Shown here: piece by piece, positions 22,488 to 31,426 of the stretch
How positions within the stretch are numbered: the first letter of the stretch is position 1
Layout of the letters: each line of letters opens with the position of its first letter
Made by a program: the position numbers and the translations under genes
NCBI GenBank assembly: GCA_028282465.1
Contig: JANQHX010000083.1
Span: 1-40,160 of the forward strand
Length of the DNA stretch: 40,160 nt
Origin: Gynuella sp.
GTDB taxonomy: Bacteria > Pseudomonadota > Gammaproteobacteria > Pseudomonadales > Natronospirillaceae
Direction: 5' to 3'
Notes under the pieces: model-generated
The model's database searches: none
Seen by the model: only the letters and a program-made list of their open reading frames with translations
Told to the model about the DNA's origin: nothing

Positions 22488-24422
22488 ATGCGTCTCTTCA
22501 TTGCCGAAAAACCCAGCCTTGGTCGCGCCATTGCTGATGTGCTCCCAAAGCCTCTTAAAAAAAGCGAAGGTTTCATCACAGCGTCTAACGGTGATGTGGT
22601 GAGCTGGTGTATTGGGCATCTGCTTGAATTAGAAGAACCAGAAGGCTACAACCCAGAGTTCAAAAAGTGGGCTCACGGCCATCTTCCTATCGTGCCTCAA
22701 CAATGGAAATTAAAACCAAAACGGCAAACCGCAAAGCAGCTAGGTGTTCTACGTAAGCTTGTTAAACAGGCCACTGAGCTTGTACATGCAGGTGATCCAG
22801 ACCGCGAAGGCCAATTACTAGTGGATGAAGTAATCAGTTTTTTTGGAGTAACAGGCACTAAAAAAGATCGCATGCAGCGTTGCCTGATTAGCGACCTCAA
22901 CTCATCGGCCGTTTCAAAAGCAATAAAAAAGTTACGTAGCAACAAAGAGTTTGTACCTCTATCTACCTCGGCCTTGGCAAGATCCCGTGCCGATTGGCTC
23001 TATGGCATGAACCTAACCCGAGCCTACACCTTACAAGGCAAGCAAGCGGGTTATAAAGGTGTTTTATCTGTAGGCCGAGTACAAACACCCGTCTTAGGCT
23101 TAGTGGTAAGAAGGGATCAAGCCATTAGAGATTTCATCAGCAAACCTTTTTACGAAGTCTGGGCCAACCTTAAAACCGAAACAGAAGATACCTTCAAAGC
23201 TAAATGGAAACCTAGCCAGCATTGTGAAAAATTTTTAGACGAACAAGGTAGAAATTTATCAAGGCCCCTTGCTGAAAATGTTGCATCACGCATTAGCCAT
23301 CAACCTGCTCAGGTTTCCGATATAAAACGCCAACAAAAGCAACAAGCAGCGCCTCTGCCCTACAATTTGTCAGCTCTGCAAATTGATGCCAGCAAGGCCT
23401 TTGGATTAAACGCAAAAAAAGTGTTGGATATTTGCCAAGACCTCTATGAAAAACACAAAGTTATTACTTACCCAAGATCTGACTGCCGCTACTTACCGGT
23501 AGAACACTTCTCGCAATCATCCTATGTAGTGACTGCAATCACTCAAACTATTGACCAGATAAATCAACATGCTATTTCAAATTTGCCACTTAATCTTAAA
23601 CAAAAATCCAAAACCTGGAACGACGCCAAAGTTAGCGCTCACCACGCCATTATTCCAACACTAAAGAAATCAAGCTCATTAAGTAAACAGGAAAAACAAA
23701 TTTATGGATTGATCAGCCGAAACTATTTAGCGCAGTTTTTACCTGCGTATGAGTTTTCAACCACACAAGTGGAAGTCACTATTGGCACAGGTAAGTTTTA
23801 TGCCAAAGCCAAAGAAACTACCGTAGAAGGCTGGAAAATTATTTTCCCAACCAAAAAACAAAACACTGATGATGAACATACTGAGCCAGAACAAAGATTG
23901 CCCGAGCTAATGGTTGGACAAGTATTACAGTCATTACAAGCTGATATCCTCGAAAAATTTACCACGCCCCCCAAACCTTATACCGATGCCACGCTACTGG
24001 CTGCCATGACCGGTATTAGCGCCCATGTATCAAACCCAGACATTAAAAAAGTGCTCAAAGAAACAGATGGACTCGGAACAGAAGCAACAAGAGCAAATAT
24101 TATTGAACTGCTATTTAAAAGAAACTTTCTACAACGACAAGGAAAAACAGTTGTTGCCACAGCTGCCGGCACTGCTTTTATAAATGCCCTGCCCCTGTCA
24201 GCGACCACACCAGACATGACAGCAGTATGGGAGTCTCAATTGGCTTCTATCGCAGAAGGCAAAGGTCAATATGCAGGTATGATGCAACCGCTAGAAAGTC
24301 AGATCAGAGAAATGATTCTTGAGAGTAGGAATATTATTCCCCGGGGGTTAGAGGGATTGGGGGCACCTAAGAAACCCAGAAGATTCAAACTCAATAAAAC
24401 TAAGAAACGGCAGAAGAATTAG
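22488..24422 (+). CDS. topB: DNA topoisomerase III
   Basis: This type IA topoisomerase of 644 residues is similar in length to the E. coli enzyme. The Toprim domain opens with MRLFIAEKPSLGRAIADVLP and has HAGDPDREGQLL (DxD metal site). The active-site tyrosine is Tyr328 in ITYPRSDCRYLP, the same number as in E. coli TopB. TPPKPYTDATLLAAM and DGLGTEATRA are further type IA marks. The C terminus is short and basic (PRRFKLNKTKKRQKN) with no zinc fingers. It unlinks precatenanes and works with RecQ-type helicases. No ribosome site is obvious just before the ATG. A terminator upstream separates it from nnrS. Confidence 0.96.
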   Translation: MRLFIAEKPSLGRAIADVLPKPLKKSEGFITASNGDVVSWCIGHLLELEEPEGYNPEFKKWAHGHLPIVPQQWKLKPKRQTAKQLGVLRKLVKQATELVHAGDPDREGQLLVDEVISFFGVTGTKKDRMQRCLISDLNSSAVSKAIKKLRSNKEFVPLSTSALARSRADWLYGMNLTRAYTLQGKQAGYKGVLSVGRVQTPVLGLVVRRDQAIRDFISKPFYEVWANLKTETEDTFKAKWKPSQHCEKFLDEQGRNLSRPLAENVASRISHQPAQVSDIKRQQKQQAAPLPYNLSALQIDASKAFGLNAKKVLDICQDLYEKHKVITYPRSDCRYLPVEHFSQSSYVVTAITQTIDQINQHAISNLPLNLKQKSKTWNDAKVSAHHAIIPTLKKSSSLSKQEKQIYGLISRNYLAQFLPAYEFSTTQVEVTIGTGKFYAKAKETTVEGWKIIFPTKKQNTDDEHTEPEQRLPELMVGQVLQSLQADILEKFTTPPKPYTDATLLAAMTGISAHVSNPDIKKVLKETDGLGTEATRANIIELLFKRNFLQRQGKTVVATAAGTAFINALPLSATTPDMTAVWESQLASIAEGKGQYAGMMQPLESQIREMILESRNIIPRGLEGLGAPKKPRRFKLNKTKKRQKN

Positions 24423-24914
24423 TTTATGGCTCTTAAAATTTTATCTTTTTGAAAGATCCTAGTGTTGTGATTTGATAACTTGGACAAATAATAGGAGGCG
24501 ATATTATCATCTCTTAATTCAATTAAGACAAAAATGAATAAATGTACTATAAAAACTGGTAACTGCAGATCAGGTCAGAACTACTATGATTTAGAACAGA
24601 CTCAAGAGAACCAACTGATCAGTTAGCTGTAAAATAATCTGATATGGCTATTAGCTAAATAGCGGCCCCAGCACTTCTGAAAACAGGCCTATGTCACCCC
24701 GCAATTACCATTGATAATAACCAAAACTCCCTGAACTACATTTACTCATGATAATCGCTGGCTTTGTGGAAAAACTAGCACGGCTTTGATCCACTTCTAA
24801 CACTTCACCGAATAACTATGATGGTAATCTACTTCTATTATCATCTAGTCTAGGCTGGGAACTCTATCAGCGAACGGCATCTAATTTATTACACACCTTT
24901 CTAGGAGAAAATTC
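24423..24914. other. Intergenic stretch upstream of the pirin gene
   Basis: These 492 bp contain no gene. They hold the 12-bp palindrome AACTGATCAGTT at 24613-24624. They also hold an inverted repeat at 24820-24845 (GATGGTAAT, 8 bases, ATTATCATC) that could be an operator of the pirin gene 70 bp downstream. Confidence 0.5.
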
Positions 24915-25781
24915 ATGGCCAAATTAATCCATGCTAAAGAACACGATATCGGGGGGCTGTTCGTGAAACGTGTGCTGCCCCATATGGAGAAAAAAATGAT
25001 TGGCCCCTTTATTTTTTTCGATCATATGGGCCCTAGCCAATTTGATGCTGGCCAGGGTATCAATGTTAGACCCCACCCGCATATCGGCCTATCTACTCTC
25101 ACCTATTTATTTGAAGGTAGTATTTTGCATCGGGATTCTCTGGGAAATAACCTGGAAATTAATCCCGGAGATATAAACTGGATGACTGCAGGAAAAGGTA
25201 TTGTTCATTCCGAGCGAGAAACCTTTGAAACCCGTTCTAAACCTCACAGAATAAATGGCCTTCAGTGTTGGCTAGCACTGCCAGAATCCTTTGCCGAAAT
25301 TGAGCCGTCTTTTATTCATATTAAAAAGGAACAACTGCCGGTTTATATTTATGAAGATGTGATGATTCGCCTGATCGCAGGCGATGCCTATAGCATGAGC
25401 TCTCCTGTAAAAACTTACAGCCCATTGTTTTATTTAGACGTAGCAGCAGGACAAGGCAGCAAAGTTGAACGCCCCAATAAACATCAGGAAGCAGCTATTT
25501 ATTGCATTCAAGGCTCAGTAGAAGTAGGCGGCATTACCATGGAAGAGAATCAATTTGCCATCCTTGACCCAGAAGACGACATCCACTTTAAAACCTCAGG
25601 TCGAGTGATTTTACTGGGGGGTGAAAAATTTGAAACTCCCCCACATATTCATTGGAACTTCGTTGCTTACAGTAAAGATCGGTTAGAACAAGCAAGAGAC
25701 GATTGGAGTCAAGGTCGTTTTCCTGTGGTGCCTGGTGATAACAAGGAGCATATTCCGTTGCCGGAGAAGGGGGTTAAGTGA
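24915..25781 (+). CDS. Pirin family cupin protein
   Basis: This 288-residue bicupin protein has the pirin metal ligands: His54 and His56 in RPHPHIGLST, then His98 and Glu100 in GKGIVHSERE. Bacterial pirins bind iron; some have quercetin dioxygenase activity and others affect pyruvate metabolism or stress responses. The substrate here cannot be told. An AGGAG ribosome site precedes the ATG. The second cupin (from about 175) has a SGRVILLGGEKFETPPHIHWNF-like end typical of the family. It is a single-gene unit. Confidence 0.92.
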   Translation: MAKLIHAKEHDIGGLFVKRVLPHMEKKMIGPFIFFDHMGPSQFDAGQGINVRPHPHIGLSTLTYLFEGSILHRDSLGNNLEINPGDINWMTAGKGIVHSERETFETRSKPHRINGLQCWLALPESFAEIEPSFIHIKKEQLPVYIYEDVMIRLIAGDAYSMSSPVKTYSPLFYLDVAAGQGSKVERPNKHQEAAIYCIQGSVEVGGITMEENQFAILDPEDDIHFKTSGRVILLGGEKFETPPHIHWNFVAYSKDRLEQARDDWSQGRFPVVPGDNKEHIPLPEKGVK

Positions 25782-25947
25782 TGTTTGACTACTACCATGC
25801 AAAATACAATTAGGGCTGGTCAAAACTATAGATGTAGCTAGAAGATTTTTAGTTTGTGATGGCAGATTTGTAGGGTCTGTTAAGCCTGTGTTAGGGGAGA
25901 TATTTCTAACTATGTGCTTAGGTTTTCGCATAGCACTTAGCCATAAA

Positions 25948-25971
25948 AAACCCAGCTCGATTGCTGGGTTT
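25948..25971 (+). terminator. Hairpin terminator downstream of the pirin gene
   Basis: AAACCCAGC pairs with GCTGGGTTT across a 6-base loop. It is preceded by an A-run and followed by TCGTT. It lies 167 bp after the pirin stop, and the T-rich tail on the minus strand is stronger than on the plus strand. Confidence 0.7.
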
Positions 25972-26256
25972 CGTTATGCCAGGGAAATTGAATGTAAGAT
26001 GTAAGACGTGACCCCTGGTTTCTTGATTGTTCGACCGCTGGTTTGTTTTTCGAGATATTCTGTCAGATTAGATCAAAAATATTTCACCTAATACTTCTTG
26101 ATGCACAAGAAGCCCTAACTCCTTTATTACTTTATTAGCTCGATAAAATAATTGAATATTCTCTAGAAGAGTAGAGAAATACCCTCAGAATTAAGAGACG
26201 CCTATTTTTCAGGGATTTAACGAAATTATAGCCGAATTTACTAATAAGATTAAAAG

Positions 26257-26280
26257 AGCTCGGTCGAAAGTAGCCGAGCT
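26257..26280. terminator. Bidirectional terminator next to the TSP3 protein gene
   Basis: AGCTCGG and CCGAGCT form a 7-bp GC-rich stem with a 10-base loop, flanked by TAAAAG on the left and GTTTTATT on the right. It would end transcription from either side. It lies 42 bp after the stop of the minus-strand gene. Confidence 0.75.
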
Positions 26281-26321
26281 GTTTTATTAAGAAGCGAGTA
26301 TCTATGTCTCTGCGCGATAAG

Positions 26322-27599
26322 TTAAATTAATATATTCAAAACAGGAATGAGCCATGAAACTAATTTCGTTCTTGGATTCGAGCTTTCATTTAATATATCA
26401 GTACCGTCCTTGTACTCCTGAAGGTTAGTATAACCATCTTCATCAGTATCAGCCAAAGCATCTGACTTATCAATAGGGTTTAAATATGGGTTATCAAACT
26501 CAAAAGCGTCAGGAAGACCATCTTCGTCTGAATCAGCGGAGAAGGGATTACTGCCTACTTTAGACTCTTTTATATTAGTTAGCCCATCTTCATCATTATC
26601 CAGCCCTGCATCTGAAGCATCATTAAATGACAAACTATTTGAGTCTTCGTATACATCTGACATTCCATCATTGTCTTCATCTTTTGTGCGTATGTTAAAT
26701 GTAACTAAACCTAAATTTTCTGCCCCATTAGAATCTTTGGCGCTAAATCCTACGTAATCAATACCATAAGATCCTTGATAAGGCTCATACGTAAATAGGT
26801 TTGGTAGATCGCTAATACCTGCTGAGTATATTTTTCCAAGTTGAACATTTATACGGTTATCAATATTAACAAAAGCGTCATCTTCTTCATCTTCATCGGA
26901 AGCGCTAACAAATATGTTTATTTTACCGCCATCCTTAACTGGGTCCAGATCCACTGAAAATGCTGCTATAGTTGGTGGCGTATTGTTATAGTTTAGAGCT
27001 GACGCAACCCAAAAATTTAGAACGATAGGTGTCCATCCACCCAGTCCATCGCTTGCAATAATATAACCAATATCAAGGCCTTCGAAAGCTGGTGAGGGAG
27101 AATATGAAAACTCGCTAGTGGAGCTATTTATTGAAATGGTTCCGTTTGATAATGTACGGTTTTCGTCCAGGCCATTTGTGTAATTAAGAATATTGGCACT
27201 AGGGCCTGTAGTCGGGCAATTCCCAGTAATATCCCGCCCCTTAAATACTTTAAAACTACATGTCCTAGCAATAGGGTTATAGTTTTTTATTAGGGTGTAT
27301 TTTACATAATCATTATTCAACCCATTACAGACACCATCGGTATCATAATCTTCCGACAATAATGTGAATCCAAAAGGTATGTCATTCGTGCATGAGTTCA
27401 CCAGATCTCCTCTTGACAAGCCATCCAAGTCAGTCAGCGTGTATTTTATGCCGCTTGGGCAAGAGTCGCTTTTTTGTGCTTCAGTGATTATTTCGCTAAA
27501 AGATACGTCATCTTTGTGGCATGTTTCCCTTGCTATGGTTGAACAGCTAATAATGACTCCTGATAGAACAATAATAGCTTTTCGAGATAGGGTATTCAT
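26322..27599 (-). CDS. Exported protein with thrombospondin type-3 repeats
   Basis: The 425-residue product has an N-terminal signal sequence. It could be processed at an IISC lipobox (Cys19) or by signal peptidase I a few residues later. Residues about 30-200 are Cys-containing and unrecognised. Residues about 210-300 look Ig- or cadherin-like (NTPPTIAAFSVDLDP, VSASDEDEEDD). Residues about 307-400 hold four TSP3-type calcium-binding loops: DEDNDGMSD, DNDEDGLTN, DSDEDGLPD and DTDEDGYTN. The last ten residues are hydrophobic (SWLIPVLNILI). The family is typical of calcium-stabilised surface or secreted proteins of marine bacteria. A strong AGGAG ribosome site precedes the ATG. The function is unknown. 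Confidence 0.85.
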   Translation of the reverse strand: MNTLSRKAIIVLSGVIISCSTIARETCHKDDVSFSEIITEAQKSDSCPSGIKYTLTDLDGLSRGDLVNSCTNDIPFGFTLLSEDYDTDGVCNGLNNDYVKYTLIKNYNPIARTCSFKVFKGRDITGNCPTTGPSANILNYTNGLDENRTLSNGTISINSSTSEFSYSPSPAFEGLDIGYIIASDGLGGWTPIVLNFWVASALNYNNTPPTIAAFSVDLDPVKDGGKINIFVSASDEDEEDDAFVNIDNRINVQLGKIYSAGISDLPNLFTYEPYQGSYGIDYVGFSAKDSNGAENLGLVTFNIRTKDEDNDGMSDVYEDSNSLSFNDASDAGLDNDEDGLTNIKESKVGSNPFSADSDEDGLPDAFEFDNPYLNPIDKSDALADTDEDGYTNLQEYKDGTDILNESSNPRTKLVSWLIPVLNILI

Positions 27600-27909
27600 A
27601 ACTACTCCTTTTTTAGAACTAGCCTTGAGCTTATTTCAAAGCATGTCTGTTTTAAATTGATACCTAGAAGTCGCCTCATTAAATAACGACGTGACTGACG
27701 CTGATAGTTTAATAATGTAGTATTTATTGGCTAATTACAATGAAGAACTAGGTTCGTTCGAATAGGAAGCCTAACACTAACCAAAGACAAATAAACATCT
27801 AATACGCATCCATGGCTTTTTTGCCTTAATTAATTGATATGCAGCCACAAACAAAATTTCTCAATAGAGAACGTCAATTTCCACAAGATATTAGATTACC
27901 TCTAACGCT
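27600..27909. other. Intergenic stretch, nothing recognised
   Basis: These 310 AT-rich bp lie between the start of the TSP3 gene and the end of the hupE pair, all on the minus strand. No terminator hairpin or open frame with a ribosome site is clear. Confidence 0.4.
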
Positions 27910-28506
27910 TTAATTTGACCCGGCAATCTTCAAAGCTAAAACAAGAAATGAGCATGCAGCAATCCAGGAACCAACAATTCGAATCCCGATTGTTTGCCAA
28001 TTCTTTTTATTAAAAGCATTGGCGAGGGCCATGGGATAGATAGCAAGTAAAATAATGGAAATCCCGGTGCCCACTAATGTAACTAGCTTTTGACTACCCA
28101 TAAGTTCCTCTTGCGGTGAATCCATGCCCAAGATAAAACCAGCTAACAACGCAATTACTGCACAAAGTGGCACCAACACTTTCAAGCTTAGTGCCACTAG
28201 TAGCCCTAAAATAGCTGATAAAGAAAGAATAAAGATTTCGAGCCCTGAGCCCATTGAAAACCATGCGGCTATGAGCCCAATTACCGTTCCAACCAAATAA
28301 GTAATTAATGCCAGCTCAACCCTACGAGGCCCTTGCTGACCAAGAAAAAGTCCAACTGAAATTAGTAAAAGTAGATGGGCTGGAACCACGATCGGGTGCA
28401 GCAAACCATTATAGAAACTCCCAATTCCTTCTACTGAGGTGTGTGCCAAAGCTGTTCCTGGCGCACACAAGGTCAATGACCATAGAGCAAAAAACTTTCT
28501 ACTCAT
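27910..28506 (-). CDS. HupE/UreJ-like membrane protein lacking metal motifs
   Basis: The 198-residue protein has a signal-like N terminus and about six membrane helices. It resembles HupE in layout, but the metal-binding positions are altered. Where HupE has HPxxGxDH it has HPIVVPAH (His37 to His44, with Asp replaced by Ala), and the later HGxAHG motif is absent. It may be a structural partner or a divergent paralogue of the canonical protein encoded just upstream. The ATG overlaps the stop of that gene (ATGA), so translation is coupled. The same frame is open to 28749, but that extension is the shadow of the upstream gene. Confidence 0.85.
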   Translation of the reverse strand: MSRKFFALWSLTLCAPGTALAHTSVEGIGSFYNGLLHPIVVPAHLLLLISVGLFLGQQGPRRVELALITYLVGTVIGLIAAWFSMGSGLEIFILSLSAILGLLVALSLKVLVPLCAVIALLAGFILGMDSPQEELMGSQKLVTLVGTGISIILLAIYPMALANAFNKKNWQTIGIRIVGSWIAACSFLVLALKIAGSN

Positions 28507-29096
28507 ACAATGCCAGTTAGGAAACCAATTCCAGCTAAAGCAATTAATCCACCCCCGGCTTGTACCGCTATTTTTCCTGCTGGCCATCGAACTAGCAATC
28601 CAAATGCAATACCAAACAGATGAAGCAACCCGGTAGATAAAACAAACCCGACACTGTAAGACAATGGGTTTGCAGAATGAGGTAACTCGGTACCATGAGC
28701 ATGGCCATGAAAAATAGCGAATGCGCCAACGATGACCGCTGCTACCCAAATAGGCGGTCGTGCTGCCACTGCAACTAAAATCCCTAACACCAGAGCTGAT
28801 CCGGCGATACCGGTTTCAACCGCTGGAACCGGAACACCTAACACCCCCAGGGCACCGCCAAAGGCCATCACCAAAGGAAATACAACTGGCAGAATCCAAA
28901 TAGCAGGGTTGCCTAAAAAAGCGCCCCACAAGCCAACTGCCACCATGGCCACAACGTGATCCCAGCCAAAAATTGGGTGTAGGAAACCACTCACAAAACC
29001 TCCGGCAACACCTGTGCCTTCGTGGGCGCTCACGGAGGTCGCAAACACCATAAGAACCGCAGCCACTACCCAAGACAAATATTTGCGTGTATCCAT
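28503..29096 (-). CDS. hupE: HupE/UreJ family nickel/cobalt transporter
   Basis: This 197-residue membrane protein has a cleavable signal (SVSAHEG) and about six to seven helices. It has both HupE signatures: HPIFGWDH at residues 40-47 and FHGHAHGTE around 129-136, which bind Ni or Co during uptake. The family serves hydrogenase, urease or cobalamin enzymes. No hydrogenase or urease gene is near. EutBC in this window needs cobalamin, but a link is only a guess. An AGGAG ribosome site precedes the ATG. It is the first gene of a two-gene operon. Confidence 0.92.
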   Translation of the reverse strand: MDTRKYLSWVVAAVLMVFATSVSAHEGTGVAGGFVSGFLHPIFGWDHVVAMVAVGLWGAFLGNPAIWILPVVFPLVMAFGGALGVLGVPVPAVETGIAGSALVLGILVAVAARPPIWVAAVIVGAFAIFHGHAHGTELPHSANPLSYSVGFVLSTGLLHLFGIAFGLLVRWPAGKIAVQAGGGLIALAGIGFLTGIV

Positions 29097-29616
29097 TTTA
29101 TCTCCTATTAATATTCCTAAAGCTATTTCAATAAATACTATTGGCTATAGAGCTATTGTTCCTGACTGAAAATCAAAGTGCTATCCCAAATTGCATGTTC
29201 TTAATACTTCATCTATCAAAACGTATTCTATTGACCAAATCATAAACAGCCCTGTTGCAATATTTGCACATTTAAATTAAGGCTCAATTAAAATAAAGAC
29301 TCGCCTCCTTAACTGAATAGAAACATATTTCTAAGCAAAGTGACTAACATGAAAAGACAGCTTCTAGTCGGCTTATGTATTGAGGTCGTTGCTCTACTGT
29401 TTTGTGATCAAGATACAAATAAAATCAGTTGATATGAGGTAGCGGGCATGGTGGGTAACTACTAAGTTTTTCTATCTCACAGGAAGAACCATAACCATGG
29501 CCCAAAGTTATGAGTTCATATCGTAATATTGACATTTCTGACTAACTAACATCATGCAATTTGGCCCATGATGTTTTATTGTTATCTGTTATTCAAAGTG
29601 ACAATTGCTTCTCAAC
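29097..29616. other. Divergent intergenic stretch between two HupE-type modules
   Basis: These 520 bp hold the promoters for both modules. A 27-codon frame at 29349-29432 (MKRQLLVGL start, weak ribosome site) may be a relic or leader peptide. A terminator-like hairpin lies at 29548-29575, just before the parvulin-like gene. No cobalamin riboswitch box and no NikR-type site was found by eye. Confidence 0.5.
29548..29580 (+). terminator. Hairpin ahead of the parvulin-like gene
   Basis: AACATCATG and CATGATGTT form a perfect 9-bp stem with a 10-base loop, followed by TTATT. It ends 41 bases before the start codon of the next gene. A terminator here implies an upstream transcript (leader or small RNA), or the structure may be an operator. 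Confidence 0.55.
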
Positions 29617-30435
29617 ATGACCCAATCATTGAACATAGCCTTTCCATTCATCAAAAAATTAGTGAGTGAACCCCTACTACATTTTCTTGTGCTGTCATTG
29701 GCTATCTATCTTCTTGTGGATGATGCACCTGAACCACGACAAATTCTGGTCGAACCCACACTGATAGAACAGTTTGAGCTAGATTACCATGCTATGTACG
29801 GCCAGCAGCCCAATGAAGAGGAATTAGGAAAATATATTAAGGCATGGATTTCGGAAGAGGCGTTATATCTTGAAGGCGTAGAGATGGGTATAGAGGACCA
29901 AGACCCAGTGATCCGCCAAACCATAATCAATAAAATGTACAACCTGCTCCAGAATTCGAAAATTATTTCCGAACCCACAAATGAAGAAATAAACGATTTT
30001 TACCATGAGAACAGTCATCAATATGCAGTACCAGAAAACTTCGCCTTTCAAATTGTGTTGCTTGATTCTCAAAGTACTGAAGCTCAAATTGAAACCAGAC
30101 TCAATGAGTTAAACATTAGTTCATTTGATTCGTCTTTTGATGAGCCTCTTGTCAGAGACCGAGAATTTATCGAAGAGTACTACTCAAAGTCATTAGCAGA
30201 TGAGTTAAAAGAAAGAGGAATTCAAGGCAATAATGATTGGTTTTACTTTCATGACTCGAGAAAGAAGTATTTGGTAAAATCTGTGGGCTATCGTGAACAG
30301 GCCATACCTGAATTTGAAGACATTCTGGATCGTATGATTGCTGACTGGAAAAGATTTCAACAAATGAAAAACATAGATGCTCAGATCGAAAAAATAGTGA
30401 GCAAGTACGAAGTCATTGAGCTAGAAGTCAATTAA
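29617..30435 (+). CDS. Parvulin-like (PpiC/SurA-type) membrane-anchored protein
   Basis: The 272-residue protein has one N-terminal membrane anchor (FLVLSLAIYLLV) after SEPLLHF, an opening typical of PPIase-annotated proteins encoded next to HupE/UreJ_2 genes. Helical SurA-like segments follow (about 40-130), then a parvulin-like domain around 135-240 (NFAFQIVLLDSQ). The domain is diverged, so peptidyl-prolyl isomerase activity is uncertain. The ATG at 29617 is chosen over an in-frame TTG 12 bases upstream; neither has a clear ribosome site. The stop overlaps the next start by one base. It probably helps fold or assemble a periplasmic or membrane partner. Confidence 0.8.
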   Translation: MTQSLNIAFPFIKKLVSEPLLHFLVLSLAIYLLVDDAPEPRQILVEPTLIEQFELDYHAMYGQQPNEEELGKYIKAWISEEALYLEGVEMGIEDQDPVIRQTIINKMYNLLQNSKIISEPTNEEINDFYHENSHQYAVPENFAFQIVLLDSQSTEAQIETRLNELNISSFDSSFDEPLVRDREFIEEYYSKSLADELKERGIQGNNDWFYFHDSRKKYLVKSVGYREQAIPEFEDILDRMIADWKRFQQMKNIDAQIEKIVSKYEVIELEVN

Positions 30436-31373
30436 TGAATATTTTATTTAAGCGCCTATGTTTAATGATAATTGGACTGGCTTCAGCGTACAGTTGGTCA
30501 CACTCTTCTGAAGATTTTTCCATTCTAACGCTCAATAGTATGGGGGGTGGTACGTTCCAAGTCGTTTGGACACCTTCAGCATCTTTGCAAATCAATAATA
30601 TTTACACCACACCGGTGTTTTCGAAAAATTGTCGTTATACTCCACCCATACTAAACTGTGAAAACGAACAAGCAGAGGTTATAAACTTTCAAAACCTTCC
30701 TGATCGATATCAGGTCATTATTAGAACGGTTGACCAAGAATTTAATACCAGCTTTCAGTTTTTTCAGAGATTAAACCAAAACCAGCAAGCAGACAATTCA
30801 ATAGCTGATGCATTTTCTCAGTACCTCCTCATTGGTGTGCAACACATCATATTTGGTTATGACCACCTAGCCTTTGTTATTACTCTAATACTCTTGGTTG
30901 GTTTTAATCGAAAACTCATTTGGTGTGTAACTGCATTTACCATGAGTCATAGTATTACTTTAATCATGTCAGCATTGGATATGCTAACCGTATCCATCAC
31001 GCCCGTTGAAATCATCATTGCCCTTTCAATTGTGTTTGTTTCAAAAGAATGCCTGACTAAAACCCACACCTTTAGCAAACAATTTCCTTGGTTGGTCGCA
31101 CTGGGTTTTGGGTTAATTCACGGTTTAGGGTTTGCTGGCGCGCTTTCAAATATCGGGTTACCTAAAGACATGGAAATACTCGCCCTTCTAGCCTTTAACC
31201 TAGGAGTAGAGCTGGGACAAATTTTTGTTATTCTGCTTATATTTATTGCCCTGAAGCCGGCAGCCTCCGTTCAAGTCATAAAAGATCAAACGAAAATATT
31301 TCAGTCGATTACAGCTTATGTTTGCGGAACCCTTGGAATGCTTTGGGTCGTGGAAAGAATGTTGGCGCTATAG
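30435..31373 (+). CDS. HupE/UreJ_2 family membrane protein
   Basis: The 312-residue protein has a signal peptide, a periplasmic domain of about 100 residues with two cysteines (Cys66, Cys75), and then about six membrane helices. Conserved motifs of the HupE/UreJ_2 family are present: GVQHIIFGYDHLAFV (residues about 134-148), AFTMSHSITLIMSALD, and FGLIHGLGFAGAL. The His/Asp placement suggests metal binding or transport, but the substrate of this family is not established. It overlaps the parvulin-like gene by one base. No terminator is evident before the convergent methyltransferase gene. Confidence 0.88.
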   Translation: MNILFKRLCLMIIGLASAYSWSHSSEDFSILTLNSMGGGTFQVVWTPSASLQINNIYTTPVFSKNCRYTPPILNCENEQAEVINFQNLPDRYQVIIRTVDQEFNTSFQFFQRLNQNQQADNSIADAFSQYLLIGVQHIIFGYDHLAFVITLILLVGFNRKLIWCVTAFTMSHSITLIMSALDMLTVSITPVEIIIALSIVFVSKECLTKTHTFSKQFPWLVALGFGLIHGLGFAGALSNIGLPKDMEILALLAFNLGVELGQIFVILLIFIALKPAASVQVIKDQTKIFQSITAYVCGTLGMLWVVERMLAL

Positions 31374-31426
31374 AGCTGACAGATGATTTGCCAGATACAT
31401 TCCAATGCCTCTTGTTAAAAAACAAA

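Larger units (their letters stand above)
25782..26321. other. Intergenic stretch with two terminators
   Basis: These 540 bp between the pirin gene and a convergent exported protein contain two hairpin terminators (near 25948 and 26257). I see no credible gene or RNA between them. Confidence 0.5.

Noticed and set aside
28507-28749. N-terminal extension of the motif-less HupE-like protein
   Set aside because: The extension is read out of frame through the upstream hupE; the ATG at 28506 overlaps the hupE stop and gives a proper signal sequence.
29097-29604. Cobalamin riboswitch or NikR site upstream of the HupE modules
   Set aside because: No B12-box-like sequence or GTATGA/TCATAC pair was found by eye.
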